A stretch of 64,000 bases of DNA from Sequoia sempervirens (taxonomy: Eukaryota > Streptophyta > Pinopsida > Cupressales > Cupressaceae), in NCBI GenBank assembly GCA_007258455.2, contig VDFB02254869.1, positions 62,001 through 126,000 of the forward strand, in the 5' to 3' direction. Both the position numbers and the translations under genes were made by a program. Under the pieces are notes generated by a model. The model was not told the origin of the DNA. It was given only the letters and a program-made list of their open reading frames with translations, and did not search any database. Below are positions 60,475 through 64,000 of this stretch, in pieces; the first letter of the stretch is position 1; the number at the start of each line of letters is the position of its first letter.

Positions 60475-62383
60475 CTGCACTCAACATGAAAATCATAGTA
60501 AAAACCATAGGAGAGCAAGGTTAATCCATCATAACACCATTAGAATGCACCTCACCTAATCAAGGTGTTATTAAAATTCATATAAAATGACCACAACAAA
60601 TTTTGGGTTTCAAGACCATCCGCGGAATCTTAGCTAGAGAGGAATTTAGGGAAATTCCAGACTGATCGGATTCCAACAAAAAAACCAAGAAACACCTACT
60701 TAACCATCAAAACTAATCATTTTTAATCAATAAATCACATGAGAGATCCAAGTATGGCATGAAATAATCATCAAATGCATCGTAAATTGTAAATGAATCC
60801 AATTATTTCATGTTTCTTTACATTTCATCAACTTTCAGGAAAATCCACCATAGACGGATTTTCGCGAAGAACAAGCCAAGAGGATTTTTGGGAAATTAGA
60901 GGCATGACAGATTTCAGAGAAATCCAGACTCGATGGAAATCCATAGTTAGGGCACAATTCCAGACTAAACGGTGCAAAGGCAAGTACTTCAGCCAAACAA
61001 CTTTCATTCAGAAAGAAGTCACGCCAAATGGGGCACGTCTCGCCGAAAGTGAACGTGAAAGTCATGTCGATGAGAGATTTACTTCGGTATAAAGTCACAG
61101 TGAATTACCCTTGTCTCACCGACCATCATAGTTTAAGTGATCACTTTGGCCAGACTAAAGTTTATCTATATGATGTCTCAGCGAACTTACAGAGTCTTGC
61201 TGAACATCAATGAGGAACATCTCAATGTGACCAGCGGGTAGTCGAGGTAAGGTCTCATCGACTTCTCTTGGTCTCACCGACTAGCTATAGAACATGAGAG
61301 ACCTTCGGTGTGAGAAAGATACAGTCACAATGAACATATGGGCTTGGGAGGACTTTCAGTGAAGCGTTTGAGTTCGGCTAGAGGTCCCAGTGACTACGTT
61401 ATGTCTCGCTGATGAAGAATTCCATCAGCATAACCTCTTGCCGACATTAAGAAATCACCCCGACGGAAGATCAAGGCTCGCTAAGAGAAAAGTTTTGCTA
61501 TGAAGTCCTGGAAATCATTAGGAGTTTCGCCGAAAGCGAATATTTCAGCAAGAGTAGTGAGCTCGCAGTAAGGTCTCAGCAACACATGAATGTCTCCCTG
61601 ATAGAAGGTTACTCAACAAGAGCAGTATACATTCAGCGAAAGGTCTCACCGAAAGGGGGAGGTCTTAGCGAACTTACAGAAGATTGGCAAGACAAAAGGA
61701 GCCCGCTATGAGCTCTTGGTGATGAGGTTTTTCTTTCCAACAACGAGTATGAGCAAGCATGTCGATGAGACATCTCCTCGTGGGGTGAGATCTCGGCAAA
61801 AGTAAAGGTCTCGTTGACTGATATGCATGAAGGATTTCATCGGTGTAAAAATGATAGTGTCACGGTGATCCAACATGAACCTAGGAAGACCACTTCGGTG
61901 AACCTCAAGGTGGTCGATATGATATCTCAGCGATCTTGAATGGTCACAGCGAAGGGAATCCGAAAGGGATGGAGAGTCCTGATTTCATCCAGACACTGAA
62001 CCAATTAAGGATTTCAAAAAGTTTAACTTAGGGCAAGTCGGGGATGGACCTCTCACGAATTTTCTTTGCATTCTAGGTCAATCCTAAGATGAAATCACCT
62101 GATATGGCATTGCCTTAGGTCTGAACCCGATTCATCCACCATTAGCATATAGGCAAGCTCAGAATTTAGTTGTTTCATTGTTGAGTCATCACTAGGGTTT
62201 ACTAATTACTCTCAGGCAAGATTCATTAAAATGCAGATGGACACATGAACTCAAAACTTGCCTGGGAGATGACAAAGGATGCAATACTAAACAACCCTAG
62301 AATGCAATAAACAAATACACAGGAATTCAAATCCCACAAGCCCATTCATAATTCAATTCAAAGCAGAGCATTCAGACACATAC
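60475..62383 (-). other. E9 predicted intron (1909 nt) after the start codon
   Basis: Donor ATG|GTATGTG and acceptor TTGAGTGCAG|GCTGAA, with a T-rich stretch before the acceptor. Removing it places ATG in phase with the long frame of exon 2. It contains the motif array at 61037-61953. Confidence 0.55.
61037..61953. repeat. Dispersed array of GTCTCRSCGA-like motifs
   Basis: Roughly 35 copies or near-copies of GTCTC[AG][CGT]CGA[AC] lie in about 920 bp, for example GTCTCGCCGAAAG (61037), GTCTCACCGACC, GTCTCAGCGAAC (61179), GTCTCATCGACT, GTTTCGCCGAAAG and GTCTCACCGAAAG. Reverse-orientation copies such as GTCGATGAGAC and CTTCGGTGTGAG also occur. Spacing is about 15-45 bp and irregular. It is richer in CG dinucleotides than the surrounding sequence. 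Confidence 0.7.
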
Positions 62384-62386
62384 CAT

Positions 62387-62950
62387 TATAAAGTGGGAAT
62401 TAGTCTCAGAAGCAGCAAACGCGAAGCTCAAGGGTGTCCACAACAAACACAGGCGATAACACACAAGAAATCACCACCAAATCAATCAATTCAAAGCCAA
62501 ATGTCCCCAAAATCCCAACCAAATACTCACAAGAAAGCACTTCTCAACTCAAATGATGGCAAATAGTGAACATAATGGCACAAAATATCTCAAAATCAAG
62601 TTAAATACATTTCTCAAAGCACGTACAAAGCCATTAATGAAACCAATAGTTCAATCAGAAAACTCAGGAAGCCGACGACAGGGTGGAATCCAAAAAAATT
62701 CCTGAACAACAAGGGTCCAACTAGAATCCAAGCAGGATCCGGGAAAATCCAACCAGGGCGGAAAATCCCGAATCCAAGCAAAAGCCCGAAATTCATCCAG
62801 AACTCAAGATTTTCAATGGATAACCTGGAAACACTTAGGCAATCAAAATAAACAATTAATCATGTGCCCAAGTAAGACAAAAACCTCAAAAAGAAAGGGC
62901 CAAAACACCAAAACCAAAGTGAAAGAGGGTCCCTACTTACAGCGGGGTGT
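62387..62950. other. E9 upstream region
   Basis: Presumed 5' untranslated region and promoter side of E9 on the minus strand. A loose repeat of AATCC and GGAAAATCC occurs at 62685-62790. No TATA box is convincing. The first plus-strand frame (from 62862) starts in this region but becomes family-like only after about 62955. Confidence 0.35.
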
Positions 62951-62954
62951 GTGC

Positions 62955-64000
62955 GAAAAATTGCACAACATGCAAGTAATCCATGACACCGGTTATCAAC
63001 CATCGGTTGCACATGGAAGCTACTCCTTAGATCACTCATGGCCTATGTCTATGGGTCCCCTTCCACCTAGGATGGACCTATTGCATAAAACATATCATAA
63101 CTATAAGAAAGGATGTTTGAGGTCAAAGGTAAGGTATCCTCCCTCACCTTATTCTATTTCACATAGGGCTTGGTTGAAGGCTGACAACAATGTTGTTAAG
63201 GCTGGAAAGAGGAAAGAAGAGAAGCGGTCTTGTGATCCTCCTTCTTCCTCTTCCACTACTGATTTTTATGCTTCTTCTCATTCAACTGTGGTACTATCAA
63301 GTTCTACTCCTTGTTTGTAGGAAAACCCCTCGATTCCCACTTGGCAAAAGTCTAAGCATCCCACATTTGAGCTTCATGTTCTGTCGATAGAGACTAGACC
63401 TGTTCAGTATGAAAGGAAGAAGGTCTCCTAGGGAGAGTCCTCCTTGTATCAACCTTCATGGCCTCCTACTACTCCTGCCTCTAAGGCAGTGAGGGGAAAG
63501 AGGCCTGCTACTAAGGCTCTCGAGTCGACTTCTCCTATCACTCCTCAACCTTCTCCCCCTATTCCCATATAGGAACATGTTCCTCTGCCTAAAACAGCCA
63601 TAGTCAACATTCCTAGGGTCGAGTAGGAACCTCCTGTCCCCTCGCAAACTTTGGCCTCTAACTCCAAGATCCATAGGAACTGCCTTGCACAAGAATGCAA
63701 GCACCGCTAAAAGGTTCTCTTGGCTGAGTAGGCCGCCTCACAATAGAAGGAGGAAGAAATGACCACTCCTATTTTAGGACCTCCTACAACATCTCCTTCC
63801 TCCCTTCCCTCTATTCCTCTTCAGTTTGGTTCATTCCCAACTTTTGTTGTGAGCACTAATGTGCCTAACCCTAAACGGGTACATGTGTTTATTGCTTCTT
63901 CAGTGGAGCCACTTTTGCTAATGTCTGTCCTATATGTTCAACCCTTCCCAAATCCCATGGACATGGTTAATACTTCGGCCATGTCTACCATGGTTCTATC
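62955..64000 (+). pseudogene. E8: gypsy-type polyprotein linker fragment, runs off the window
   Basis: VIHDTGYQPSVAHGSYSLDH, SWPMSMGPLPPRMDLLHKTY and HNYKKGCL match the post-protease block of the E1/E7 family (E1 HGNFSLDYFWP region). It is followed by a Lys-rich stretch, then a Pro/Ser/Thr-rich linker with stops near 63318, 63429, 63571 and 63624. The frame otherwise stays the same to the end. It may be the continuation of E7 beyond E9, but both E7 and E8 seem to include the KxxH..xV segment, so a separate copy is equally possible. Confidence 0.55.

Larger units (their letters stand above)
56934..62386 (-). pseudogene. E9: two-exon gene-like unit, uncharacterised plant protein family, degenerate
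   Basis: Exon 2 runs from 60474 to TAA at 56936-56934, about 1180 codons with stops at 60339, 60024, 59652 and 59508, others from about 59085 to 58740 and near 57038, and one frameshift near 59085. Domains seen: AESSKVVASSS start, MVAENPPLVTRRMMESGLSH, YELDLECARHYDQDTQRIIG, VVANLNPISIAQTFDIPNRS, LKSAGTFENWMCHAIVRMEQ, TMTSYLVYALARFHPYRGLD, PYRLPRYPTDHI, a basic segment, a 166-codon Glu/Lys/Pro-rich region (58670-58170), and a helical C-terminus (57449-57036). A donor GTATGT directly after ATG (62386-62384) and an acceptor TGCAG (60479-60475) join ATG to GCT in frame. The sequence resembles, from memory, uncharacterised conifer proteins; I do not assign a function. It could be a decayed host gene or the gene of an unrecognised element. 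Confidence 0.65.

Noticed and set aside
55871..62950. E9 as an LTR retrotransposon inserted in E7.
   Set aside because: I found no direct repeats of LTR length between the two flanks and no primer site or target duplication, and it appears to keep an intron. The relation to E7 is left open.
51545..63700. Reassigned TAG/TAA codons for glutamine (alternative genetic code), suggested by many stops at Gln positions.
   Set aside because: TGA at Arg positions, frameshifts, lost zinc ligands and diverged LTR pairs show general decay by C-to-T and G-to-A transitions. Well-preserved frames such as the E5 RT use few such stops. A plant nuclear repeat with methylation decay explains it.
63456..63704. 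Arg-rich minus-strand frame of 82 codons.
   Set aside because: It is antisense to the Pro/Ser-rich linker of E8, and its composition is explained by the opposite-strand codons.

Overview
This window looks like repeat-filled nuclear DNA of a large-genome seed plant. A conifer or other gymnosperm is my preferred reading. The reasons are the AT-rich, gene-poor sequence, almost wall-to-wall old LTR retrotransposons with stop-riddled frames, and one degenerate gene-like unit that recalls uncharacterised proteins predicted in conifer genomes (from memory, unsearched). I found no rRNA, tRNA, CRISPR array, bacterial operon or intact host gene.

Left part (1-8885). A minus-strand Ty3/gypsy remnant (E4) reads gag, CCHC linker, protease, reverse transcriptase from about 5.7 down to 2.6 kb, with an iMet-type primer site and probable LTR at 6.2-7.8 kb. 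A 112-bp foldback sits inside it.

Central part (8886-29894). Three LTR retrotransposons are nested, and both target-site duplications (TSDs) of each are readable. E1 (plus strand, 8891-29889, TSD CCATG) is a pol-less gag/protease-like element. E2 (minus, 14236-26848, TSD CAACC) is inserted in E1's coding region and has 2.6-kb LTRs packed with hairpin arrays and the order gag-protease-RNase H. E3 (minus, 19103-23491, TSD GCCAC) is a chromovirus with an internal deletion, inserted in E2's gag.

Right-centre (29895-50385). After unassigned DNA and LTR-like sequence comes a minus-strand gypsy tail (E6, to 36310) with two minisatellite-like arrays. It is interrupted by a Ty1/copia element (E5, minus, 36316-50385) carrying recognisable gag, protease, integrase, RT and RNase H. 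E5's integrase core is split by a small non-autonomous element in the form LTR-internal-LTR-internal-LTR (41685-46695), in effect an 1845-bp tandem duplication.

Right part (50386-64000). E5's outer LTR is cut short by a plus-strand gypsy-type element (E7) with a Gln-rich gag N-terminus, copia-LTR-like sequence at 53.1-54.1 kb and a protease-like block at 55.4-55.9 kb. Then comes a minus-strand degenerate gene (E9, 56934-62386). Its ATG appears to be separated from the second codon by a 1.9-kb intron filled with copies of a GTCTCRSCGA-like motif. The window ends in another gypsy-type linker fragment (E8).

A common theme is decay by C-to-T transition. Most in-frame stops stand where Gln (CAG/CAA) or Arg (CGA) is expected, as in long-methylated plant repeats. 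The coding remnants do not cooperate in a pathway; they are layered insertions of parasitic elements.
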